From: Sphaerisporangium rhizosphaerae
Lineage (GTDB): Bacteria; Actinomycetota; Actinomycetes; Streptosporangiales; Streptosporangiaceae
DNA: 64,000 nucleotides
Direction of reading: 5' to 3'
NCBI RefSeq assembly: GCF_042665155.1
Contig: NZ_JBHTCG010000019.1
Span: 1-64,000 of the forward strand
Below are positions 33,342 to 41,992 of this stretch, piece by piece; position 1 is the stretch's first letter; each line of letters starts with the position of its first letter. Under the pieces are notes generated by a model. That model was not told the origin of the DNA. It worked only from the letters and a program-made list of their open reading frames with translations, and ran no database searches. The translations under genes and the position numbers were made by a program.

Positions 33342-34289
33342 ATGGAGCCCCGACACGACGGCTACACCATCGGGCAGGTCGCCCGGCTGTCCGGCCTGCC
33401 GGTGAAGACCATCCGCTTCTACTCCGACGTCGGTGTCCTGCCCGAGCGCGAGCGCACGGCCGCCGGGTACCGCCTGTACGGCGAGGAGGACCTGGCCAGG
33501 CTCGAGCTCATCCGCACCCTCCGCGACGTCGGCGTCGACCTGGCGACGATCCGCGACCTGGGCGAGCGCGACCTGCGTCAGGTGCTCGCCCTCCAGCTCC
33601 GCACCGTGGAGACCCAGCTCAAGGCGCTCCAGCGCACCCGGGCCGTCCTGCGGGCGACCCTGGAGCGCGGCGAGCCCTCCGAGACCGACCTGCGCCGGCT
33701 GAACACGCTCGGCCGCCTCGGAGCCGCCGAGCGCGAGGCGCTGATGGACGCCTTCGTCGGCGAGGTCGGCGGCGGCAGCCGCGCCCGCGAGCAATGGCTC
33801 ACCGGGCTGCGCGAGGCCATGGTGCCCGACCTGCCGTCCGAGCCGACCATCGAACAACTCGACGCGTGGCTGGAACTGGCCGAACTGCTCTCGGACGAGG
33901 ACTACCGGGCCGTCCTGCGGCGGGACGACACCGGCTTCTGGGAGCGGCGCGACCGGTCCGGGGGCGAGCGGTTCGAGAGCTGGTGCCGAGCCAACGAGGA
34001 GATCGCCGAAACCGTCCTCGCGGCCGTCGAGAAGGGCGTGGAACCGGAGTCCGCCGAGGCGGGAGTGGTGCTCGCCCGGGTCGTGATCCTGCTGAGCGGG
34101 ATGCACGGCGCGGCGGGCGACGGGCCGGAGTTCCGCAGTTCGCTGTCACGCGGGTACGAGGAGCACGACCCGCGCGCCGTCCGCCACTGGCAACTGGTCG
34201 CCACGATCCAGGGCACCCCCTGGCCACACCCGCAGACCATCGCCCACGACTGGATAGCCAAGGCTCTGCGCGCCCACCCGGCCCCCTGA
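33342..34289 (+). CDS. MerR-family transcriptional regulator
   Basis: A 315-residue protein. The HTH YTIGQVARLSGLPVKTIRFYSD plus GYRLYGEEDLARLELIRTL is the MerR DNA-binding domain. The dimerisation coiled coil (LRTVETQLKALQRTRAVLRA) follows near residues 90-115, then about 190 residues of an uncharacterised, helical, acidic effector domain. It lacks a metal-site Cys pattern and is not clearly a TipA-S thiopeptide domain. Start ATG 33342 follows GGAG. Divergent from the L11 paralogue; the spacer carries a MerR-type promoter dyad. A ribosome-targeting drug as ligand is inferred from the target gene only. Confidence 0.88.
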   Translation: MEPRHDGYTIGQVARLSGLPVKTIRFYSDVGVLPERERTAAGYRLYGEEDLARLELIRTLRDVGVDLATIRDLGERDLRQVLALQLRTVETQLKALQRTRAVLRATLERGEPSETDLRRLNTLGRLGAAEREALMDAFVGEVGGGSRAREQWLTGLREAMVPDLPSEPTIEQLDAWLELAELLSDEDYRAVLRRDDTGFWERRDRSGGERFESWCRANEEIAETVLAAVEKGVEPESAEAGVVLARVVILLSGMHGAAGDGPEFRSSLSRGYEEHDPRAVRHWQLVATIQGTPWPHPQTIAHDWIAKALRAHPAP

Positions 34290-34312
34290 CGCCGGCCGGG
34301 CCCACCGAGGCG

Positions 34313-35356
34313 TCAGCTCAGGAAGGGGGAGATGGCGATCCAGCCGGGGTCCTCGGCGATGGCGAGGTCGGGGCGGCCCTCGTGCCAGGTGGAGACGAGC
34401 TTGTCGACCTGCGCGGGGACCTCGGCGGCGGGGTCGGCGTAGACGTGCAGCACCCGGGAGCCCTGCGCGCTCACGTGCACGACCAGCAGGGCCGCGTCGC
34501 CGAGCCGGTCGAGAAGGGCCGCGAGGCGCTCCTCGAACTCGCGGAGCGCCGCCGCCGACCCGCCGTCCGGCAGGCCGTCCTCGTCGGACTCGGCGTACGG
34601 CAGCGTGATCGCGATGTGCTGGTCGAGCAGCGGATGGTCGACCGGGCGCAGAGGATGGCGGGCGGCGGCGATCAGGCGTGCCCCGTCGCCGGTCTGGCCC
34701 TCCAGCAGGGCCCACTGCTCCTGCTCGAACTCCGAGGCCAGGTCGGCCACCACGGCCGGCAGGTGGACGGCGGCCACGGCGTCGATGGGCTGGAACGTGG
34801 CGGCGGTGATGTCGCCCACCCAGCGGGCGACCTCGTCCTCGCCGAGCAGCCAGTCGAGGGCCAGCAGCGCGGCCTCCATGCGCGTCTCGTCGCCGAGGTC
34901 GGGGAACAGCGGGTGGAAGGCGGCGATGTCGATGCGCGTGGCGCCGTTGGGCACCCGCAGCCCGAGCACCAGCTCGCCCAGCGCGAACTCGCGGCCCGCC
35001 ACCTCCAAGGTGAGCGCGGCGGCGTCCGCGCGGGCCGGGCGCGAGGGCAGGAACTCCCACAGCGCGTCCGTCGGCGGCGCGGCGAGCGCCCAGCGGTGCG
35101 CCAGCGGGCGCAGCTCGGGGTCGCCGCCCGAGGAGACGATCAGCGCGTGCAGCGCGGCGCGGCCCGGGGTGATGTCCCACGTCAGCTCGGGACTCAGCGC
35201 GGCGACCGCCGGGCCGACCTCGGCGGCGAGGGCCTCGCGGTCGCCCGCGTCCAGCAGCGTCTCGACCTTCGGCCGCGCATCGGCCCACCACGCCCAGAAG
35301 CCGGTGATCGCCTCGGCAGGCCCACCCGGCTCCTTCTTGCGCCCGAACAGTCCCAT
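34313..35356 (-). CDS. Conserved hypothetical protein beside mnmA
   Basis: A 347-residue cytoplasmic protein starting MGLFGRKKEPGG (ATG 35356, GGGAGGAT upstream). It is mainly alpha/beta and rich in Trp in the first third (ITGFWAWWADARP). No catalytic motif or membrane segment. Similar proteins are, from memory, found next to mnmA/cysteine desulfurase in Streptomyces, which suggests a conserved but unassigned actinobacterial function. Divergent from mnmA across 183 bp. I cannot assign a role. Confidence 0.75.
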   Translation of the reverse strand: MGLFGRKKEPGGPAEAITGFWAWWADARPKVETLLDAGDREALAAEVGPAVAALSPELTWDITPGRAALHALIVSSGGDPELRPLAHRWALAAPPTDALWEFLPSRPARADAAALTLEVAGREFALGELVLGLRVPNGATRIDIAAFHPLFPDLGDETRMEAALLALDWLLGEDEVARWVGDITAATFQPIDAVAAVHLPAVVADLASEFEQEQWALLEGQTGDGARLIAAARHPLRPVDHPLLDQHIAITLPYAESDEDGLPDGGSAAALREFEERLAALLDRLGDAALLVVHVSAQGSRVLHVYADPAAEVPAQVDKLVSTWHEGRPDLAIAEDPGWIAISPFLS

Positions 35357-35539
35357 GGCCCTGGATCCTCCCAGGTGTACGCCCTGAACGCGAACGTGAG
35401 CCCTCATCCAAGATCCGCACAGCCCCGCCTCGCCACCCCGCGACCCCCACCCCCGCCACCCGGCCTCGGGCGTGGGGAGGGGGTGAAGTGGGCGGCGGCA
35501 GCCGTTCGGGGCCGGGGGGCGGGTAACCTCGGGGGTGTT

Positions 35540-36610
35540 ATGAGTCTTCGTGTGCTTGCCGCCATGTCCGGCGGCGTCGACTCCGCGGTGGCGGCCGCCC
35601 GCATCGCCGAGGCCGGCCATGACGTGACGGGCGTCCACCTCGCTCTGTCGGCCAACCCGCAGTCCTACCGCACCGGCGCGCGAGGCTGCTGCACGCTGGA
35701 GGACGCCCGGGACGCCCGGCGCGCCGCCGACGTGATCGGCATCCCCTTCTACGTCTGGGACATGGCCGAGCGGTTCCACCGCGACGTCGTGGAGGACTTC
35801 GTCAGCGAGTACGCCGCCGGGCGCACGCCCAACCCGTGCCTGCGCTGCAACGAGAAGATCAAGTTCGAGGCCGTGCTCGACCGCGCGCTCGCGCTCGGGT
35901 TCGACGCGGTCGCGACGGGTCACCATGCCCGCTTGTCCGACGGTGCGCTGCGCCGCAGTGTCGACTCCGGCAAGGACCAGTCGTACGTGCTGGCCGTCCT
36001 CACCCGCGAGCAGCTCTCGCACGCCATCTTCCCGCTGGGCGGCTCCACCAAGGCCGAGGTCCGCGAGGAGGCCGCCGCCCGCGGTCTCACGGTGGCCGAC
36101 AAGCCCGACAGCCACGACATCTGCTTCATCGCCGACGGCGACACCCGGGGCTTCCTGGCCGAGCGGCTGGGCGCCGAGACCGGCCCGATCGTCGACGAGT
36201 CCGGCGCCGTCCTCGGCACCCACGCCGGCGCGTACGGCTTCACCGTCGGCCAGCGCAAGGGCCTGCACCTCGACCGGCCGACGCCCGACGGCCGCCCGCG
36301 CTACGTGCTGTCGATCGAGCCGGTGTCCAACACGGTGACGGTCGGCCCCCGCTCCTCGCTGGCGGTCACCTCGATCGACGCCGAGCGCCCGGTCTGGAAC
36401 GGCCCGATCGCCGCGCCGCACGAGCCGCTGGCCTGCCAGGTGCAGCTCCGTGCTCACGGCGAGGTGTACGGCTGCCGCGCCCAGGTGTCCGGCGACGCCC
36501 TGCACATCGAGCTGGACGCTCCCGCGACCGGCGTGGCCGCGGGCCAGGCGGCCGTCCTCTACGACGGCGACACCGTCCTCGGCTCGGCCACCATCGCCTC
36601 GTCCTGCTGA
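35540..36610 (+). CDS. mnmA: tRNA-specific 2-thiouridylase MnmA
   Basis: Thiolates U34 of tRNA-Lys, -Glu and -Gln using ATP and sulfur relayed from the cysteine desulfurase. The 356-residue protein has the PP-loop AAMSGGVDSAVAAARI at the N-terminus, the first catalytic cysteine in TPNPCLRCNEKIKFE and the second in HDICFIADGD, with FTVGQRKGL later on. ATG 35540 gives the conserved start. A TAACCT box (35523-35528) lies close upstream. Confidence 0.95.
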   Translation: MSLRVLAAMSGGVDSAVAAARIAEAGHDVTGVHLALSANPQSYRTGARGCCTLEDARDARRAADVIGIPFYVWDMAERFHRDVVEDFVSEYAAGRTPNPCLRCNEKIKFEAVLDRALALGFDAVATGHHARLSDGALRRSVDSGKDQSYVLAVLTREQLSHAIFPLGGSTKAEVREEAAARGLTVADKPDSHDICFIADGDTRGFLAERLGAETGPIVDESGAVLGTHAGAYGFTVGQRKGLHLDRPTPDGRPRYVLSIEPVSNTVTVGPRSSLAVTSIDAERPVWNGPIAAPHEPLACQVQLRAHGEVYGCRAQVSGDALHIELDAPATGVAAGQAAVLYDGDTVLGSATIASSC

Positions 36611-36628
36611 CCGCCTCCGCCTCCGGGG

Positions 36629-37264
36629 TCAGCCGGGCAGGTCGACGCTCTCGCCGGTCGCGAGGCGGCGGAAGTCCGCCTCCTGGGCCTGGGCCCGGCG
36701 GGAGAGGATGTTGTCCACCAGCATGAGACCGATGTCGTTGTAGAGGCCGTCGTGGATGGAGTACGCCCGCCGCGGCGCGACCTCCCGCAGGTAGTCCACC
36801 ATTTCCATGGCCTTCAGCCACGGGCCGCTGGTCGGGGTGAGCAGGGTGCCGACGGGCCTGCCGGGCAGCGTGAAGGCGTCCCCGGGGTGGAAGACCTCGT
36901 CGTCGACGAGGAAGCCGACGTTCTGCACGACGGGCATGTCGAAGGCGATGCGCGCGTGCTCGCGGCCGAGGACCCCAACCGAGAATCCGGCGGCCGTGAA
37001 GGAGTCGCCCTCGCCGACGACGTTCACCTTCGCGCTCAGCCCTTCGAGCTGCTGGGCGGCGGCGGCGCAGGTCCAGATCCGCACGTCGGGGCGCAGGGCC
37101 GCCAGACGCTTGGCGTCCAGGTGGTCGAAGTGCTCGTGCGTGATGAGGACGGCGTCGGCTCCGTCGAGCGCCGACTCCTCGGTGAGGCCGCCGGGGTCGA
37201 TGACCAGCGTCGAGCCGTCCTTCTCCAGGCGGACGCACGCGTGACCGTGCTTGGTGAGCTTCAT
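36629..37264 (-). CDS. Metallo-beta-lactamase-fold hydrolase (UlaG-like)
   Basis: A 211-residue MBL-fold protein. MKLTKHGHACVRLE at the N-terminus, LVIDPGG, and the metal motif ITHEHFDHLD place it with UlaG/YycJ-type small hydrolases (DUF2892-like annotation is common). Further ligands are likely the histidines in FHPGDA and YSIHDGLYND. Substrate unknown. It converges with mnmA (18-bp gap) and is divergent from the methionine synthase-like gene. The ATG at 37264 is directly preceded by GGAGGG, too close for a usual ribosome binding site, so the mRNA may have a very short leader. Confidence 0.85.
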   Translation of the reverse strand: MKLTKHGHACVRLEKDGSTLVIDPGGLTEESALDGADAVLITHEHFDHLDAKRLAALRPDVRIWTCAAAAQQLEGLSAKVNVVGEGDSFTAAGFSVGVLGREHARIAFDMPVVQNVGFLVDDEVFHPGDAFTLPGRPVGTLLTPTSGPWLKAMEMVDYLREVAPRRAYSIHDGLYNDIGLMLVDNILSRRAQAQEADFRRLATGESVDLPG

Positions 37265-37380
37265 CCCTCCATCATGGACCTGCCCGATCAGCGGTCCGGA
37301 AGCGCGCCCACCGCTCTTTCTGACGATCTCTCGGCTCCGATGAGTCCACGGCCTTCGCGCAGTCCCTAAGCTTGCGCGGT

Positions 37381-38391
37381 GTGAGCGAGTTTCCGTGGGA
37401 TGCGGCGAGCGCGACGGGCGTCGGGTCCCACCCCGGCGAAGACCACGTCGAGACGCTGCGCATGGTGTTCGGCGAGCTTCCCGGCCTGCCGTACCTGCCT
37501 GAGCTGCCCGGCCGCGGCGTGGGCGCCGACATGATCGGGCGCACGGCGTCGCTGCTGGTCGACATGCCGGTCGAGGTCCGCCCGTCCGGATGGCGCGTCG
37601 CCGACCGCCCGGGCCGCGACATGCGCAGGGCCAGGGATCATCTGACCCGTGACCTGGACGCCCTGGAAGAGGTCGCGCTGGGCTTCGAGGGCCGCCTGAA
37701 GATCCAGGTGTGCGGGCCGTGGACGCTCGCGGCCGCCGTGGAACTGCGCCACGGGGACAAGATCCTCGCCGACCCGGGGGCCGTGCGCGATCTGTCGGAG
37801 TCGCTGGCCGAGGGGCTGGCGCTTCATCTGGACGACGTCCGCAGGCGGGTGCCGGGGGCCGAGGTTCTGGTGCAGGTGGACGAGCCCGGCCTGCCGGCCG
37901 TTCTCGCGGGCACCGTGCCGACCGCCTCGGGCTTCGGGCGGCTGGCCGCCGTCGAGGGCCCGGTCGCCGCCGACCGGCTGGGCGTGGTCCTGCCCGCCGA
38001 GACCTTCACGATCGTGCACTGCTGCGCGCCCGGGGTGCCGCTGGAGGTGCTGCGCACCGCCGGGGCCCGGGGGATCTCCCTGGACGCGAGCCTGCTGCGG
38101 CGCCGCGACGAGGACCGCATCGGCGAGGCGATCGAGGCCGGCACGGCGCTGTTCCTCGGCGTGGTCCCGGGCGCCGACGTCCGGTTGCCGGACGTCGGCG
38201 TCGTCGCCAAACCGGCGCTGGAACTGTGGGGACGGCTCGGCTTCACCCCCGCGCGACTCGCCGAGCAGGTGGTCCTCACGCCGGCGTGCGGCTTGGCCGG
38301 AGCCTCTCCCGCCTACGCCCGCGCCGCCCTGGCCCGCTGCCGGGAGGCGGCCCGCGTCCTGCGCGAGGACCCCGAGGAAGAGCGCGGCTGA
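37381..38391 (+). CDS. Methionine synthase-like protein (MetE C-terminal fold)
   Basis: A 336-residue protein with the barrel fold of cobalamin-independent methionine synthase/uroporphyrinogen decarboxylase-like enzymes. GRLKIQVCGPWTLAAAVELR, EVLVQVDEPGLPAVLAG, the zinc region IVHCCAPGVPLEVL and LTPACGLAG correspond to MetE motifs. It is half the length of full MetE and lacks the N-terminal barrel, so the methyl donor and acceptor are uncertain. The GTG at 37381 lies eight bases after the -10 box TAAGCT (37367-37372), suggesting a leaderless mRNA; no ribosome binding site is seen. Confidence 0.85.
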   Translation: MSEFPWDAASATGVGSHPGEDHVETLRMVFGELPGLPYLPELPGRGVGADMIGRTASLLVDMPVEVRPSGWRVADRPGRDMRRARDHLTRDLDALEEVALGFEGRLKIQVCGPWTLAAAVELRHGDKILADPGAVRDLSESLAEGLALHLDDVRRRVPGAEVLVQVDEPGLPAVLAGTVPTASGFGRLAAVEGPVAADRLGVVLPAETFTIVHCCAPGVPLEVLRTAGARGISLDASLLRRRDEDRIGEAIEAGTALFLGVVPGADVRLPDVGVVAKPALELWGRLGFTPARLAEQVVLTPACGLAGASPAYARAALARCREAARVLREDPEEERG

Positions 38392-38615
38392 CCTGCGGCG
38401 GCAGGAGCCCGGCCGCCACGGGGGCCCGCGTTCCGGTTCGTGCGAGTGGCCGCCCGAACGGCATTCTGCGGCCGGCTCCTGGAAGGGGGCTCGTGCGAGG
38501 TGGACGCCGGAACAGCGGGGACAGCCGGTCGCAAGTGGGGGCAAGTCCGGTGCAAGCGGCGCCGTCTATCTCTTGGTGGGCAATGACCAGCGCCACACGC
38601 AAGAGAAGGAACGAC

Positions 38616-39146
38616 ATGCGTAGCGGACTTCACGTACTGCTCGGGCTCACCGCCGGCGCGACCCTGGGACTCGGGCTCTGCGCCGCTCCGGCCTCCGCGG
38701 CAGGTCAGGGGATCGCCTCGGCTCGGGCCACCTCCGCTCAGGCCACGTCAGCTCAAGCCACCTCGGCGGAGGCCGGGGTTCAGGGGACGGCCGAGGGTCG
38801 CAGCGCGGCGGCGGAGAAGTGGTCGTGGGGGCCGACGACCTCCACCGACGCCAAGGGGTGGGCCAAGGGCGAGATCCGCACCACCAAATCCGGCCTGCGG
38901 ATCACCGGGAACCTGTACGACGCGGGCGGCGCGCGCACGTGCTCATGGCTGAAGATCAAGTGGCTGACCGGCCAGGGCGGGTACCGCACCGCGACGGTCA
39001 AGAACTGCTCGCGGTCGGCGCCGCGCGCCTTCCGCGTCGACGCGGGACACATGCTGAGCTCCTTGGCGAAGGTCTGCCGGGGCACCGCCACCCGCGTCAC
39101 CGGCAAGTGCTCCCACTGGGAAGGCGTCTGGGCCCAGGGCGGCTGA
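38616..39146 (+). CDS. Small secreted protein, function unknown
   Basis: A 176-residue protein with a clear signal peptide (MRSGLHVLLGLTAGATLGLG, cleavage near ASA-A). It continues with an ATSAQ repeat (three copies, residues about 35-50), then a compact Trp- and Cys-containing domain with cysteines in TCSWLK, KNCSRS, KVCRG and GKCSHW, probably two disulfides. ATG 38616 is five bases after AAGGA. No homologue recognised. It is probably extracellular. The 224-bp spacer before it shows nothing else. Confidence 0.75.
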   Translation: MRSGLHVLLGLTAGATLGLGLCAAPASAAGQGIASARATSAQATSAQATSAEAGVQGTAEGRSAAAEKWSWGPTTSTDAKGWAKGEIRTTKSGLRITGNLYDAGGARTCSWLKIKWLTGQGGYRTATVKNCSRSAPRAFRVDAGHMLSSLAKVCRGTATRVTGKCSHWEGVWAQGG

Positions 39147-39363
39147 GCCACGCGGCACATGGCGGATGGAGAGCCGCGTTCGGTGGAGGTGCGCGGTCAT
39201 CGCATCAGGGGGCTGGCAGGGGAGTCCATTTCGTGGGGAAATGTCGGTGGTGGGTGGCATGGTAGGAGTAATGATTCCCCTGGTAGGACGTCTGTGCGAG
39301 GGCGCGAGCACTCTTCGTAGCCCGTAGCGTTCTCCTTGGGGCTGAACGATGAGGGGAGACGGC

Positions 39364-41676
39364 ATGGCTGCCGAGGTCGAGGGCGTGCCCGTGGGCGCAC
39401 TGGAGCGCCACGCCGAGCTGGCCGAGCTGGCCGAGGAGGCCAACTGGCGCTACTACGTGCTCGACACGCCGACCGTGAGCGACGGCGAGTACGACGCGTG
39501 GATGCGCGAGCTGCGCGAGCTGGAGGAGGCGCACCTCTCCCTGCGCACGCCCGACTCCCCGACGCAGAAGGTCGGCGCCCCCATCTCCTCCGACTTCACC
39601 CCGGTCCAGCACCCGCGGCGGCTGGAGAGCCTGGACAACGCCTTCAACGACGCCGACCTCGCGGGCTGGCAGGCCAGGGCCGAACGGCTGCTGGAGGCCG
39701 ATCCCGGCCCCTACCTGTGCGAACTGAAGATCGACGGCCTGGCCATCGACCTGGTGTACGAGAAGGGCCGGCTGGTGCGCGGCGCGACCCGGGGCGACGG
39801 CCGGGTGGGCGACGACGTCACCGCCAACGTCCGGACGATCAAGAACATCCCGCACCGCCTCACCGGGGACGGCATCCCCGACCGGTTGGAGGTCCGGGGC
39901 GAGGTCTACCTCTCGGTCGAGGGCTTCCACAAGCTGAACGAGCAGCTCGTCGCGGCGGGCAAGCCGCCGTTCGCCAACCCGCGCAACTCCGGCGCCGGCT
40001 CGCTGCGGCAGAAGGACCCGCGCATCACCGCGCAGCGCGACCTGTCCATGATCTGCCACGGCGTCGGCGTCTGGGAGGGCGGCTCCCCCCGCCCGGAGGC
40101 CCAGTCGGCGATCTACGAGCGGCTCGGCGCGTTCGGGCTGCCGGTCGCCGACACCTACAAGGTCGTCGAGAGCCTCACCGAGATCAACGACTTCATCGAG
40201 TACTACCGGGAGCATCGCCACGACCCGGTGTACGAGATCGACGGCGTGGTGGTCAAGGTCGACCGCATCGAGGCGCAGCGCCAGCTCGGCTCCACCTCCC
40301 GCGCCCCCCGGTGGGCGATCGCGTTCAAGTACCCGCCCGAAGAGGTCAACACCAAGCTGCTGGACATCCAGGTCGGCGTGGGACGCACCGGCAGGGTCAC
40401 GCCGTACGGGGTGATGAAGCCGGTGGTCGTCGCCGGGTCCACCGTCGAGCGGGCCACGCTGCACAACGCCTCCGAGGTCGCGCGCAAGGGCGTGCTCATC
40501 GGCGACACCGTGGTGCTGCGCAAGGCGGGCGACGTCATCCCCGAGATCGTGGGCCCCGTGGCCGCCCTGCGTGACGGCGGCGAGCGCGAGTTCGTCATGC
40601 CCACCCACTGCCCCGAGTGCGGCACCGAGCTGCGGCGGATGAAGGAGGCGGACGTCGACATCCGCTGCCCCAACGCCCAGTCCTGCCCGGCGCAGCTGCG
40701 CGAGCGCATCTTCTTCGCCGCCGGCCGCGGGGCCTTCGACATCGAGGGCCTGGGGTACGTCGCCGCGACCGCGCTCACCGCCCCGCTGCCGCCGCAGGAG
40801 CCGCCGGTGCGCACCGAGGCCGACCTGTTCGACCTGACCATCGAGCGCCTGCTGCCGATCAAGTCGGTCGTCCGCGACCAGGACACCGGCCTGCCCAAGA
40901 CCGACCCCGAGACCGGCGAGCCGAAGATCGTCACCTTCTTCGCCAACATGAACGGCGAGCCGAGCAAGAACGCCGAGCACATGCTGTCCCAGCTCCAGGT
41001 CGCCAAGGACCGGCCGCTGTGGCGGGTGCTGGTCGCGCTGTCCATCCGGCACGTCGGCCCGACGGCGGCGCAGGCCCTGGCCGCGGCGTTCCTGTCCCTC
41101 GAGCGCATCTTCGGCGCCTCGGAGGAGGAGCTCGCCGCCGTCGAGGGCGTCGGCCCGACCATCGCCGCCTCCATCCAGGAGTGGTACGCCGAAGACTGGC
41201 ACCGCGAGATCGTCGTGCGCTGGAAGGCGGCGGGCGTCCGCATGGAGGACGAGCCCCCGGCGGTCGAGGGCCCGCAGACCCTCGCCGGTCTCACCCTGGT
41301 GGTCACCGGCACGCTGGCCGGATACAGCCGGGACGAGGCGGGGGAGGCCATCCAGGCGCGCGGCGGCAAGGTGACCAGCTCGGTCTCCAAGAAGACCGAC
41401 TTCCTGGTCGCCGGAGAGAACGCCGGCTCCAAGTACGACAAGGCCGCCAAACTGGGTGTCCAGATCCTGGACGAGGCGGCCTTCGAGACCCTCCTCGCCC
41501 AGGGCCCCGACGCCGTCCGTCCCCCGAAAGAGCCGGACACCGGCTCCGAAGCCCCCGCCGACACCGGCTTCGAAGCCCCCGCCGACGCCGACCAGGCCAC
41601 TGCCGACGCCATCGCCGACGCTGACGCCGACGAGATCGTTCCCGCCGTCGAGGCCGTGGAGACGGCCGGCGCCTAG
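39364..41676 (+). CDS. ligA: NAD-dependent DNA ligase LigA
   Basis: Seals nicks during replication and repair using NAD. Domains in order: Ia (NWRYYVLDTPTVSDGEYD), adenylation domain with the catalytic lysine in CELKIDGLAIDL, OB fold, the four-cysteine zinc finger (HCPECGTELRR...RCPNAQSCPAQL), helix-hairpin-helix repeats and a C-terminal BRCT domain (AGLTLVVTGTLAGYSRDEA). The length is 770 residues with an acidic Ala/Asp tail (DTGSEAPADTGFEAPADAD) beyond BRCT. I prefer ATG 39364, five bases after GGGGAG, over ATG 39349. A perfect 25-bp palindrome covers the stop. Confidence 0.95.
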   Translation: MAAEVEGVPVGALERHAELAELAEEANWRYYVLDTPTVSDGEYDAWMRELRELEEAHLSLRTPDSPTQKVGAPISSDFTPVQHPRRLESLDNAFNDADLAGWQARAERLLEADPGPYLCELKIDGLAIDLVYEKGRLVRGATRGDGRVGDDVTANVRTIKNIPHRLTGDGIPDRLEVRGEVYLSVEGFHKLNEQLVAAGKPPFANPRNSGAGSLRQKDPRITAQRDLSMICHGVGVWEGGSPRPEAQSAIYERLGAFGLPVADTYKVVESLTEINDFIEYYREHRHDPVYEIDGVVVKVDRIEAQRQLGSTSRAPRWAIAFKYPPEEVNTKLLDIQVGVGRTGRVTPYGVMKPVVVAGSTVERATLHNASEVARKGVLIGDTVVLRKAGDVIPEIVGPVAALRDGGEREFVMPTHCPECGTELRRMKEADVDIRCPNAQSCPAQLRERIFFAAGRGAFDIEGLGYVAATALTAPLPPQEPPVRTEADLFDLTIERLLPIKSVVRDQDTGLPKTDPETGEPKIVTFFANMNGEPSKNAEHMLSQLQVAKDRPLWRVLVALSIRHVGPTAAQALAAAFLSLERIFGASEEELAAVEGVGPTIAASIQEWYAEDWHREIVVRWKAAGVRMEDEPPAVEGPQTLAGLTLVVTGTLAGYSRDEAGEAIQARGGKVTSSVSKKTDFLVAGENAGSKYDKAAKLGVQILDEAAFETLLAQGPDAVRPPKEPDTGSEAPADTGFEAPADADQATADAIADADADEIVPAVEAVETAGA

Positions 41677-41721
41677 GTGTACTCGGTCACCAACCTGGTG
41701 ACCGAGTACACCTAGGCGCCG
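41667..41721 (+). terminator. Perfect 25-bp hairpin overlapping the ligA stop codon
   Basis: Arms 41667-41691 and 41697-41721 are perfect reverse complements with a five-base loop (AACCT); the outermost loop bases A and T can pair too. The TAG stop (41674-41676) lies in the left arm. No T run follows. Actinobacteria use such I-shaped hairpins as terminators, yet overlap with the stop codon is unusual. Confidence 0.7.
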
Positions 41722-41810
41722 TCCACGAACGTTCACCGGCTCGGGCGCCGTAGCAGGCGCCGGCATCGCCGTACCACGACCCGCCGACCCGGCGCCGATC
41801 ACTGCAGCCC

Positions 41811-41970
41811 GTGGCCGGGGATGGAGAGCCGCGCCCGGTGAACGTATGTGGTCACCGCTCCGGGTGTGGCCGGGGGTGGGGAGCCGTGCTCGGTGAACGT
41901 ATGTGGTCACCGCTCCGGGTGTGGCCGGGGGTGGGGAGCCGTGCTCGGTGAACGTATGTGGTCACCGCAC
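41811..41970. repeat. 55-bp tandem repeats between ligA and the LuxR-type gene
   Basis: Two perfect 55-bp copies (41836-41890, 41891-41945) are flanked by a diverged half copy (41811-41835) and a partial copy (41946-41970). Each unit contains the dyad CGGTGA-N10-TCACCG. The 15-mer GGATGGAGAGCCGCG in the first half copy (41819-41833) recurs on the other side of ligA at 39164-39178. No gene lies in 41722-41992. Confidence 0.8.
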
Positions 41971-41992
41971 TGGCACGGTGGCCGTTCGCCGG

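Noticed and set aside
33342..34289. Calling the MerR protein a TipA-type thiopeptide sensor
   Set aside because: The C-terminal domain does not show a clear TipA-S pattern; only the neighbouring L11 gene suggests a ribosome-drug ligand.
38392..38615. Riboswitch before the secreted protein gene
   Set aside because: The spacer is GC-rich with short repeats, but no known aptamer core (cobalamin, SAM, TPP) could be recognised by eye.
41811..41970. 55-bp repeats as a CRISPR array
   Set aside because: Units are contiguous with no unique spacers, only about three copies, and no cas genes are nearby.
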